A stretch of DNA of 64,000 nucleotides from Chimonanthus salicifolius (Eukaryota; Streptophyta; Magnoliopsida; Laurales; Calycanthaceae): assembly GCA_013350335.1 (NCBI GenBank), contig CM023542.1, positions 9,364,499 through 9,428,498 of the forward strand. The letters run 5' to 3'. The position numbers and the translations under genes were made by a program. Shown here one piece after another: positions 10,507-22,500 of this stretch; the first letter of the stretch is position 1, and every line of letters begins with the position of its first letter. The notes below the pieces were generated by a model. The model did no database searches. It was not told where the DNA came from and saw nothing but the letters and a program-made list of their open reading frames with translations.

Positions 10507-13500
10507 GTACTTTGTTAATAGCTCTCTCTCCCTATCCAAAATGTCACTGGTTCTGTTTCTATGCACGGAAGGGAAATACTTTCTCCGAAAATAACTGTGT
10601 TTCAACAAAATGGTTGAACTCAGTTCTAATTTTACTGACGATTCTTTCCAGGAAAGTATTTTACATGCACCTGAATGTAAACAAGAGTGCTTTCCTTGAA
10701 AATAAACATTTTAGCAAAAAAATTGGTAAACCCATATTTATATTTAGTTAAACAATCGTTACGTCCCAAGAAAGTACTTTTCTTTCCATGCGTCAAATGG
10801 AGAGAGATGAAATTTCCTGGAAGATAACCATTTTTTGGGGTTCACTTTGCAATAGTATCTTTCTTCCCACACATACAAATGGAGCCTAAAAGGTCACTGC
10901 TTTTTTCCCCGGTTTTCAATTATATTTCTTTCTGCTCTTGAAGTTCATTTGCAGCAGCCAGAAGGTGAGAGGACCGATATGGATAAACTCACAGTGTTGA
11001 GAATGAAATTGGAGAAAGTGGGGATTTCCTGTGATTCTTTGAAGCCTGGACAGTACATTAACCTATTATGCCCAATGGTAAATTTCTTTTAAATTGTAAA
11101 GCATTTCATTGTAGTATTTGTTCTGTGATAATTTGTTGAGTTTTACCTCATATGACATGGATTTCATCGAAGTTGTATTCCTGTCTTTGTCGTGCATTTT
11201 TTATTTTTTTAAGAATAAGTTCAGTGTGTTTATGAGCCCTTTTTGGTGTTGCTTAAGGTTGCAACCATTAAGTTTCTGGGTTTGAGTCACGGTACCATCT
11301 AAAGAATCACTTATGCATATGGGTTTTGGGGATTTAAGTTTATAGCATTATTTGATGTCTAAGCTCTCTTTTTTCATCTTACCTGACTCGTCTAGTGCGA
11401 CAAAGTTTTGTGGAATTTCTTTCACTGTGTGCCTTTACTTGTTTAGCTTGTTGACACAGTGTCATGCAACTTGAGACCTTCCAGGTTGTGGGCCCTTCTT
11501 GTTTTGTGAGGAATGGGCTGATGAATAATACAAACCCATCTGGCTTATTGAGCTCTATTAGGATATAATTAGGTGATACTAAATATTGTATTTCTCTATT
11601 TAGGGATTTCCTCCTTTATTTATTTTCCTGATATGTATTGCATTATCTCTATAAATAAGATTACAGGGTCTCTCCTTGATTAAGCGAGACACACAAAATC
11701 CTGTGTGTGTAATTCTACATGGTACAGAGCCAAACTTCGATCTAAGTTTTTTTTTTTCACCTATCTTCTCTAGAGTCTTCGTTAGACAAAACTTTTACTC
11801 TCCCTCTGCCAGAGGAGATACCATCGGCAGAGGGAGGATCCATCTTGTCTCTGAAATCAGATTTTTTTTTTTTTTTCAGGCTTATGAGAAATTTCTCTCG
11901 TCTTTCGCTCTACCATTGATTCTAGAGTTGAAAAAAAAGTCGCCTCTCCCGTCCGAGAACAAGACCGCCCAATAGCCCAATACTACACCTTCTCTGCAGT
12001 GTGTACTTGCACTCTTCTTGCAGCAACCTAGATCCGACCTTGTTGCTTGATCTCAGCTCCAGTCTTAGCATCTCAGCATCCTCGATCTTCCTTGCAGTCC
12101 TCACAGATCAGCCCCTCCCCACTTCTTATCTCCTTTTGCTGGTTATTGTGAATCTCAGATCTGTACGATCTGTAGCGGTGGCGTTCTCTATGCTGGATCA
12201 ACTCTCCAGGTCTGGCCTCTCTCCTTTCACATCCATATCTTCTCTCATCAGTTCCCCTTTCATCTTTGCTAGGGTCAAGAGATCTCTGGCAACGACGAGT
12301 CCAACAACACAACAGATTTGAATATCAGTTTTCAGAACTTTCTATTCCTTATTGACTATCCATCGCTCAATTGCTGGCCTCTATGTGACCGTTGCTCGGG
12401 CCGTCTCCTGCACTCTGCTAGATTTCTCCATCTCAGACCTCGGATCTGTGGCACCGTCTTCCCAGCCGAACGGTCCTTCTTGCTGTCTTATTCCTCACTA
12501 CAAATCACAGACCTCCGATCTATGCCCTGTCCGCTCCTGGTTGGCCACCATTCCCGAGTGTAGATTGAGTGAAGACTAGCGAATCGGTCTCTTCTTCACA
12601 AATGACATCCCTCGTTGCTCCTTCAAGACCTCGTGGCGCACAACCTTCTTCTTCAGTTTCTAACATTCAAATCAGTGGACTCAATCTCTCAATCTTTGTC
12701 ATGCAGCTGGACACACGCACACTTTGTTTCGTTCGCTTGCCAGATTGGGTTCTCGATCTCCTCCTCCAAATCGCACACTGACTTTCGCCATTCGCCTGGA
12801 CGTCTCCTTCCTCATGCTCCCAGCGCATCCAGCGCCTATTGTCCCCGACAAGTGTTTCTCTACAGTTGCGGCCTCTTTTTCTTCTCCACTGCCTCTCGAT
12901 CTCCAACAAGGCAGCTCTTCCCTTCTTCGGATCTGCAGATCTTCTTCTCCCCCAGTGAACAGGAACCCTGCACTACGCCTTCTCCGCTCGGCGCCTTCTA
13001 CAGATCTTTCTCAGATCTATCCCCTCTATCTGTTGCTGAGGTTCGGCTGCACTCCCATTGCAGCCGGGATTTCCTCTTCACTTGCTGCTCGTCTTTTGCA
13101 GTAGACATTCTTCCTTTTCTTCTTTGGCGACCATGAAGACTTCTCCTCTACAGATCTGCCACTAATATCTAGACAACCAGACCTTACTCCTCTACGTCAT
13201 GGAAGCCGCTGCTCGTTTCCTTGCAACCACCAGGCTTCTCAATTGCTGCCCGCGCATCGCCGTCTTCTCTCTTTGACCGATGCCTACTTTCTCCTCCTCC
13301 ACAATGGCAACCCTAGTTGATGCCTTCTCCCTCTGCCTCTTCTTCATCACTACGCTGCTTCTGGTGATGTCTATCGGTACTGCTACTACTGCAGATCTCT
13401 CTCATTGGTGCCTCCCTCCTATTAACTTCTCGGGCACCCACCTCAAGCGCCTTTCTACCTCTGTGCTCGACGGCTATTCCTCTTGCCGTTTCTGCTGTGG

Positions 13501-16500
13501 CTGTTCCCTTCCTCAGAGCTATTAGGTCTGAAGTCCTCTCCGATCTCGGACTTCCCAGTCGCTTCCTCTTTCTTTTGCCTTCTTATTCTCTTGGTGCTGA
13601 CGTTGCTACAGTTCCAGAGAGTGTCTCTTCTTGTTGACTGAAGTGTCGTGTCGAGGATGTTACTTTCTCTGTTGCCTATTCAAGAGCTTGATTTCTCCTT
13701 TTCGGTCTACTCTTGTCTTCTCCAACACATCTATTTCGTCTTCACTGTCGCTTCATCGACCAAACGGCTGCACCATAGTCTGTCATCTGCTACTACTCTG
13801 CCGTTTGCTGCCGGTTCAACATATCTTCTGTGGCCAATCATGATCACCACTTTTGGGCAAAGATTTATTTCATAGTCTCGTGGGCAAGCTGTACGTTACT
13901 TCCGTACACGCTATAGCTTGAGGGGGAGTATTAGGATATATTTAGGTGATAAGATATATTTAGATTTTAATAAATATTGTATTTATGTATTTAGGGAGTT
14001 CCTCTTTTATTTACTTTCCTAATATGTATTGCATTATCTCTATAAATAAGATTACAGGGTCTTTCCTTGATTAAGCAAGACACACTAAATCTTGTGTGTG
14101 TAATTCTACTTGATCCTTTTTTAATTAGCCATTCACTTTATATCCAACAATTGGGTGGTTATGAACTTATGGTCATCTAATCTCTCAAAAATGAAACATG
14201 GAAAAAGGAAAAAAAAAGATCAAAATGGGTGTTGAAATAATGTTTTGTTGTAGGTATTAGTCTAGCCCAATGCTTGGATTTGAGGACTATAGTGAATTTT
14301 AACACCTAAGCAAATGACCACAGGGACATGCTCATTGTGCACCTGAGTACATATTTCAGATTGTTAAAATCATGGGTTGCACTGTGGATGGAGTGCAGCG
14401 CCAAACCTTATGGATTAGATCATCTAGGATATTTTGCCATCATAATGGGTTGTGGATGGTTTAAAGGAATTTGGCTAGTGTTCAGTAGGTGATATTAGGT
14501 GGTTGTGATTGTTCCATGAATGCAACTCGAGGGAATGCTCCACCCGGACGGGGCCTGTTATTTGGATAATTTATGTTGATATACTTTTCTGTGAGAAGAA
14601 GAGCAGCTCTTCTTTACTCTGCAACAGTCTACCATAGTTGGCAAGTGCTTATTTTTTATTATTTATTTATTTATTAATTTTTTTTTTTTTGAATTGATTT
14701 TGACAACTGCTCACTGTTGTAACCATAAAGTTGCACGTTTGAGTCATACAAGTATTAGATACGACATTGGTCCGTGGACATCAATTTGTCAAATTCAATT
14801 ATGAGCAATACCTTAGATAGGATAGGATAAATGAATTTGAGGACAATGATGATCAGTAATGCATCAAGGTTGGAAATATTTGTATTGTGAGATGGGACCC
14901 ACCTTGAATGAAGGCAAACCAATCATTAGTGATCATCTGTGACTGTACCCCCTTCCGCGGCAAATAATCATATGCTTAAATGTTGTTCTGGTCAGAAGTG
15001 AATTCTCTACCATGTCAAAAATATGCAGAAGGGAATGGATGTCCCTTGAATCACTTGAGCAGAGTGTTATTCAGGGCCATTAGCTATTACCTGTTGAGAA
15101 GAGGGTTTCTCTAGCAGTTGCTTTGAATCAGTGTTGATATTGACCATGTGTGCTTCCAAATTATATTTCTTGGTATGATAGTGTAAAGGTGGCGAGTCAC
15201 AAGAAAAGAGTTTCTCAATCTTTATCCGAGGAGATGGGTAAGTTTTTCTTTTCATTCTTATTATTTGAGTTTGCCCTTCATAAATGCGCATCTTCATGTC
15301 ATTCAAAGTTCGTTGGTTTTGTGCTATCTTTTTATCGTTGAGTACGTTACGTCTGGATATTGTAGAGAATTGGCCATGTGGACGTGCTTTAGAGGCAAAT
15401 GTGGATGGAGAGGTCATTTATGGGTAAAGTCATTATTTGATTTTGAGTGCATAACTTTTTTGGCATGTCTTGTTTGTCTAGGAAGCAATAGTTACACTTG
15501 CACTCTGACAAGTCATAACCATTTAATTGTAGGCTTCAAATGATGGAAGGGGATCTCACATTCTCAAGAACAGTTTAAAAGTTAAGTCCTTTAGAGTACT
15601 GACAGAGGACAGCCTTCATCTGGAAGCATTATGCCATGAGGTAATTAAATTTCATATATCTTTTTGGTATTACAATTTTATTCTTTTCCCAAGTGAATGG
15701 AACTCATGAGTTATCTTAATTCTCAAGTCTCCACAAGAAATCATGAACACTGAGTTTCTGAGTTTTCCATTACCTGCAGTTCCATATTTTGTGTTATGGC
15801 CCATGAATGTGTGTTTTTGTTTGACATAAACCTATCCTAATATCATGCAAGGTGAAACAAGATAAGCTTCAACATGTTAATCTTTAGCTCTATTCTTCCT
15901 GTAGCCTTTAGTATCTTATGGTGCTGTGGGAGATCACTATATTAATTTCTCCAACAATGGACAAGGGCTTATAGCACAATTTGTGAGGGCTTATTATGCT
16001 ACCTTGAAGGCTGTGGGTTTGAGTTACGTTAACATTTCCAAAGAGAATTATACTCTTCAGCAATGCATTTTAACTACTTGAATATTTTTCTATAAATTTC
16101 AATGGTTTTGTACAATGTAAGTTTATATTTGTTTAACAATATACTTCTATAATATAACTGTGTGGATTTGCCAGTACTGCAACTTAGAGCCACCTCATTA
16201 TGTGTGGGATTAGAACATCTATTTACTTATTTATTTTTCAAGAAGTAAAGATGAGATTAGAACATGTATGTTGCTTAAGTTACATGGATGATGAGCTACT
16301 TCATTTTTTCTCTGCCAATCTCATAATTTTATTCTAAAATAAGGATGATCATGCCCTTGCACATTTCTTTTTTTAATGTCTATGATTCAGATCTGCCTCT
16401 TCTCCATTAACGCAGCTTTTGATGATTGCCTTCTGTATGTTCTGGTTATCTCCTTGCTGGTCTGGTTCCCTTTCAAAATGGATTTTCTTGCTTATCTTTC

Positions 16501-19500
16501 CTCTGTCTTCGCATCTGGAATGTTTTTAGCTTTAAAAGTTTACCTTACCATGCCAATTACAGAGTTGTTTTTGAAAGGTTATATACCAAACTAAGATATC
16601 TAGGTACTTGTTTCTTCAATGTGTCATGTGAGACATGACCTGAATCCTGGTAATAGGCGTATTCAATCTGAATTGAAGCTTATAGAAAAAATTGGAGTTT
16701 TGTTTTAGACTTCTACTGAAACTTGGACTATCTCACCATTGCATCCGTCTTTGTTTCAGCTACTTGTATATTTTGCTGAGCGAATGATATCGTGGGAAAC
16801 CCTACGGAGAAATGGTGTCATGCAACGTCGAAACGAGAATGAAAAAGAGGTTTGCAATTGGGATTAGTATTGCATTGAATCATCATACTTGCATATCTAA
16901 CTAATATCGATCATGTTTTATGCAGATTGCTATTGCATTCCCTTATAGGCGAAATGGGAGCATTGTTAGTTGCAAGTATCGGACCATTCAGAAACACTTT
17001 TGGCAGGTACTTTTCACTCATGTTACACTAGAGTTCTAAACTGTCTGAGAAAAAGGACACCATTTTCTGTTGGATACATATCAGAGGAACAGACACAATG
17101 GACACAAGTTGACAATTCAATTTGAAAAGATGCTCTTAATTTATCTCTTATGTTCTACCATTTCATGATAAAAATCTTCATCAGTATCCATAGTTATGAT
17201 CTACTGCTTATATATTAATACATTATTAATATGTTTATACATTTATTCACATATGGATTCAAAGGACAAAATATGTGTATTCATTTAGTCACTCATGGAT
17301 TCAATGGACAAAACTCCCACAGCATAAATTAAGAAGTTTTTTTTGAAGAATATCAAAAAGAAGAAAGAATATACAAGAAAAAGAAAAAACGTACAATTTA
17401 AGGAAAGGTAGAAGCAAAAACAAAACCAAACAAGAGACTGCAAAGTGAGAGAAGGCAGCCCTGTGCGCACTAATTGATCTGTTGCATACTTACATCATTG
17501 GCTGATCAAATAGTCTTCCTCACAATCAATCTCCTTGATTTCACTATATCTCTAATCTCAAGAATCTTGCAAGACAACCTCCAAGGAAAACAAGAAGAAG
17601 AGCACCAGGTTATAGCACTTTTAGAATCACCTTCCATTATCGCATTAGAGATATCTAAAGAATTACTGAGATGACAACTTCTTAAAGGAGAAAGAACCTC
17701 AAACTCATTAGCACTCGACCCCCTTTGAGGGCTCAAAAGAATAAGCTTTCATAGAAAAAAATGGGCCTCTAATCATACTTCCGGTGCCACTCCTGCAAAT
17801 ATCTTAGCAGAAATTGCCTTAAAAAACTGAAAAGGTTTGCACTGAATCCATCTTTCAGAAAAAAAGTTTAGCACTAAATCTATGGTTTATTCATTCCAAT
17901 CCGAATGAAAAGAAAAAAATAGCATTAGATGAAGGAAAATCAACAAGGAAATTCACGTAGAAAGGCCAGAATAGTCAGAAAATTACGTGTCCCAATCCTG
18001 TAGGTACTAGACAAGTTGTCCAAGGTGTTCTTCAAAGGGATAAATATGCAAAAATTCAATTGAAAAAAATTCTTTAGAGAATTACTTGAGAATGGATAAG
18101 GAGAGTAGCCTTAAAAGGCATTAGGGGACTACATAGTTGGGTGGGATGCGTAGAGTACCACATGAATAGGAGTGGCTAAAGTTTTGTACCAATCTCATTA
18201 CCCGAACCTTTTCATTTGGTCCTAGAAGAATTTTAGTACTGTGAGCCATTGATTATATGGTATTTGATGGAGGCTGGAATGATTGGATTGGATGGGAATG
18301 AAACTTTATCCACCTACTTTCTGATGTCCCCTAAACCCCACCTTACATTGTTCTCTTAATGTGGTCCCATTGTTAGGAGGAAAGTGGAGAAATGAAGATA
18401 AACATAATCTTTATTTTTCATGTATCTTCTTTAAAGAGTACACAATAATGTGACACAAAATACATAAAAAAAGAAAATTTACAAAAAAGGAAGTCAATTC
18501 TACTGGCATTCCTGGTGATTATATATACACTCTCCCTCAAGGTAGAGCATTGACATCAATCAAGCCCAGCTTGCCTAACATGCCCTCAAGTTGAGAATGA
18601 GACGCCACTGTTGTGAGAATGTCAACCAATTGATCTCATCAGTGTTACTAGAAGAAACACGGTGTTAGATGATGTGACAATCGACTTCAATATACTTGGT
18701 GTTCTTGTGGAAGACAGGATTGATGGCATTATGGAATTGCCATTTGATCGTCAATAATTAGTCATTTTACTAGAGAAGGGTAAATCGAGCTTATGAAGAA
18801 GTTCCTTGAACTAGAGCATCACACTGGCACTGTCTAGAGCAAGCTATGACAATGTTTCTTGTTGTGCCATGATACAAGATGAGAGTCAAGAAAAATACAG
18901 CAGCTAGAAGTGGATCGACGATTATCTTTGGAACTTACCCAATCAACATTAGAATATCCTCAAATAAATAGCTCGTTTTTGGTTGTGTAAAAGAGGGCAC
19001 AACCAATATGAGCTTAAGATATCTTAGAATGCAAAATACAGTTTGGAGATAAGCATCTTGAGGAGCATGCATGAACTGACTAACAACTTCCAACAGCGTG
19101 AGACTGATTAGGTTGAGTAATAGTCAAATAAATAAGCTTTCCAACCAGCTTTTGATAATAATAACTAGGATTGGAGGGAGGATCACCATCAGAGGTACTA
19201 AGTTTGGAATTCATATTAAATGGTGTTTGTAGTCTTGAAACCAGAATAATCGACTTTGAGAAACCAATGATGTATTCTATTGAGAGGAATGTAACAATAG
19301 AATCTTTAAGGATTGTGCTGAGTCGAGTGAAGTAGTTTCGAGAAGAGTTTTTAGCAAGTGTGTCTCTTGGGCTTCCTCTATTGAGGAATTTAGAAATATA
19401 TCGATGAATGACATTTTGCGAGCCTTCAAAGAATGTAATGACATAGCTTAAGCTCTTTTTCATGTTTTGCTTAGTGTTAGTGCTGATTGTGGGTATATTG

Positions 19501-22500
19501 GGGTTGCAAGTTGTTTTCTTCTTTGCTTTGTTTCCTTTGCTTTTGTATTTACATCTCTGGTGCCTCTTTTTTTATTAATATAATCACCATTAAAAAAAGA
19601 CATATTTCTATTGAGAGAGGATGATACCCTTAGGTCAGTGATCCGTTTCTATGCCAAGAAAATACCGATAAAGGCCTAAGTCTTTGATATCAAAGACAAT
19701 ACAAATGACTTTTGAGATCTTGAACAACAGAATCGTTATTGTTAGCCAACACAGTATCAACATAGACAACCAGAAGAATCATATTAGAACTGCAACACTA
19801 CACTAAGTCATAGTGATAAGATTAAAATCTAAAGTGATGAACGTCAAACCTGGCCCTTGGAGATTGCTTGATGCTATAATGGCTTTGTTTAGTTTGCAAA
19901 CTTTACCCTACTCCCTTTATTGGATGAAACTTGGTGGGGGGGGACATATAGTCTTTTTCCGCCCCTTTTTTTAAGGTGATGTTTTATTGAGAAAGAATAA
20001 GAGAATACAACCTAACTCAAAGAACAAGCATCCAACATAGGCAGAAAGCACCCCAAACAGAAATGGGGACCAGAGCAGCTACACTCAGACACCCAAACCA
20101 AAAAACAATAAGCTAGAAATTAATGAAAACAAGTATCTGATAGGCACATTAGCAAGACTTACTAACAGATTATCTGCCTAGTCTCTTCAGTTTTGTCTAT
20201 AAACGTCCATGGAAAGACTGAACCAAAAGCCCAAGAAAGAATCTCCTTCAACGTAGTCCCTTCCATCACCAACCTGTCCAACTCCTTAATTCCCCACCAT
20301 ATTGCATACAGCTTTACTTGACTGTAATGGCAATAAGAGATTGGGCCTGCATAAGATAAACAATCCTCGCTCCTTTCATTGCGTATAAGGTCCCCATACC
20401 GTGATTTCCTCAACTCTGAAACTAAACTTCCATCAAGATTTAATTTCAACATTCTTGGTGGCAGCGGATTCAAACTCTTCATGTAGACTTTTTCCTTGAG
20501 ATCATCGAAGGCATTCTTGATATTAAGGTGTTGTAAAGGCCATTGATAAGTAATTGCCAAAGAAATTAACAAGTGCACTGATATAAGTTGAGCAATAGGG
20601 GAAGTCTCATTGTAGTACACAGTCCACACCATATGCTTGTCTAACGCTCTTGGCCACCAATTGCACTTTCTATTGGGTAATGGATCTGCTAGAGTTACGT
20701 TTCAGGGTGAAAACTCACTTACACTAGACCTGTCTTTTCCTAGGAGGAAGATCCACTAAGTCCCATGTATGATTCTTTTCAATGGCAGCTAATTTGTCTT
20801 CTGTAGTAGCCCATCAGGATCAATGGCAATAGTAGTATCAACCCTCTTAAGAATGGAATTGTATCCAGGGAAGTAAGAATGGCCTTGTAAGATGGAGAAA
20901 TTGTATTATAGAAAACAAAGTGTTCAATGAGATGATTGGTGCAAGCATGTTGCCAGCAAAACTCGGAGAAGTCTGGTTTGGACCTTTAGAGGACGTGTTA
21001 CTTTTAGTAATCAATGAAGCATCTGCATGGGTTCTCTTTGGTCTTTAATAAACAATAAGAGGTTTAGAAGAGGTATATGACGGAGAATCATGGGAAAGCA
21101 TAGGTAAAGGAGAAGAAGAAATAGGACTAGTCTTTGCCAATAACAGGATCAAAACATTTGTATCCTTTCTGAGATGAGGAATACCCAAGATCCAGGTCAA
21201 GGATTGAGAAAATGGGTCCTACCAAAATCTGAAACCAGGGAGTAGCCTTATGGATGCACCCTGGGGTAAATGACGACAAGGGTGGCAGGGTTTGAAGACT
21301 AGATCCGGAGAAAATAAGTTGATCTAGAGTCGGGAAATGAATTTATACGCAGGAACCAAACTTTGAGGAGGTCATGAAACAAAAGAAAATGTCGTACCAC
21401 CCAAAATAGTAGATGATTTTGCTAGAGGAAGGATTTTGGCAAAAATGATGGGGATGGGCTCCTTTGAGTACCATAGCAGCAGAAAATGTTTCCTGGCTGA
21501 TAATCTATATTTTTCATATATTTTCTTTGAAAAGTACACATGAATATTTAGGCACAAGATTACAAAATAGAAGGAAAATTTATAAATCAGTCAACTTTAC
21601 TGGTGCTCCTAGTGTATGTGAGATAATATACACAATTGCCTAAAATGGTTGAAAGCTTATAGTGCTATATATCCTACAACAACCATGTCCACTTTTTAGA
21701 GCTATTTTTCTTAACTCTTTAAGCTGTTCAACCATCTGGAATTCTCTTTATTGTTGCTCTATGAACAACCCGCATTCTATCACCAGACTATGATATGGTG
21801 TTTTAATCATTGCCATCAAGACAAATGATGTCTAAATTGCATTAATGCTCTTGCTAACTTTGTCACTGAAAATGAAACCAGAGGAAACAAAAATATTGGA
21901 AGAAGACGAAGTGTCACATAAAAAAGTGGGACCTCTCAAAAAGATAAACAAATCATGATTGGCAATAAGATGTGGTACTGTAACAGCTGGGCCTGAATAA
22001 TGGACCACAGCCTCTGGATCCCTTGTGGACTTGGAATTTTTAAACAGCTTCATGTACTTAATTGCTATCTATTGTGGGACTTTATAACCATGTTGGATTT
22101 CTGCTGTCTTCCTGTGTCTTACACCATGTCTCTGTGTAACCCGACGATAATGTAAAGGAAGCATCTTGTTTGGAGATTTCTCAGTATCTCATGATCATTT
22201 ACTTTTAGCAATGTGTTTGATTACATTCATTTGGGGATAGAAGAAAGTGAAGTTAATCTATCTCATACAATTGCTGTTTTTAGTTTGCTTGTCTGCGTTT
22301 CTCCTATCTTAGGCTCTTTGTTCTAGCTTCTTTCTGTATGTGTGCTGTTAGTTTGTGTCTTCTTGTTTGATTTGTCTGTCCTTCCGGTATGTAGCTTGTT
22401 TTTTTGAATGAAAATTCACATTATTAAAATAAGTTGCACTGGGACTCAAATTTCTATCTATTACATTATCTGCAGGAAAAGGATACAGAAAAGATAGTTT

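Larger units (their letters stand above)
11556..14109 (+). mobile_element. Non-autonomous LTR retrotransposon in intron 2
   Basis: Two similar LTRs of about 164 and 181 bp (tattaggata... to ...gtaattctac) enclose 2.2 kb. A primer site tggtacagagcc directly after the left LTR resembles the initiator-Met site with one base lost, and a purine tract ttgagggggag directly precedes the right LTR. The inside is strikingly C+T rich and encodes no gag or pol. Its open frames are Ser/Leu/Phe-rich and probably not proteins. It is inserted in the sense orientation of the gene. No clean TSD was resolved. Confidence 0.85.
18376..21632 (-). mobile_element. Ty1/copia relic with two nested LINE insertions, intron 7
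   Basis: LTR-like ends of about 140-155 bp resemble each other (tttttcatrtattttcttt.. and ..actggtgctcct). On the minus strand, parts of copia pol can be read in order: NHTWDLVDLPP (20790), the RT strand AQLISVHLLISLA to EKVYMK (20590-20480), VCKLNKAI with SNLQGP (about 19880), DLGLYRYFLGIE (19680), MNSKLSTSDGD with VGKLIYLTITQP (19220-19100), NPVFHKNTKYIEVDCH (18720) and a purine tract gagggagag before the left LTR. Stops and frameshifts are everywhere, and gag and most of integrase are missing. Confidence 0.85.

Noticed and set aside
10952..10954. Alternative acceptor tttgcag for TWINKLE exon 2
   Set aside because: Using it breaks phase with exon 1; the upstream ctcttgaag keeps the frame.
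12615..13136. Open frame of 173 codons in the intron 2 element
   Set aside because: It is Ser/Leu/Phe/Cys-rich, arises from C+T-rich DNA, overlaps equally open frames in other phases, and lies inside a non-coding LTR element.
14700..14760. tRNA gene suggested by B-box-like cgtttgagtca
   Set aside because: No cloverleaf or matching A box; at most a SINE relic. The same applies near 11270, 16015 and 23930.
20162..20632. 156-codon minus-strand frame as a single gene
   Set aside because: It is a chance fusion of copia RT with an inserted LINE RNase H; the TSD-like joins explain it.
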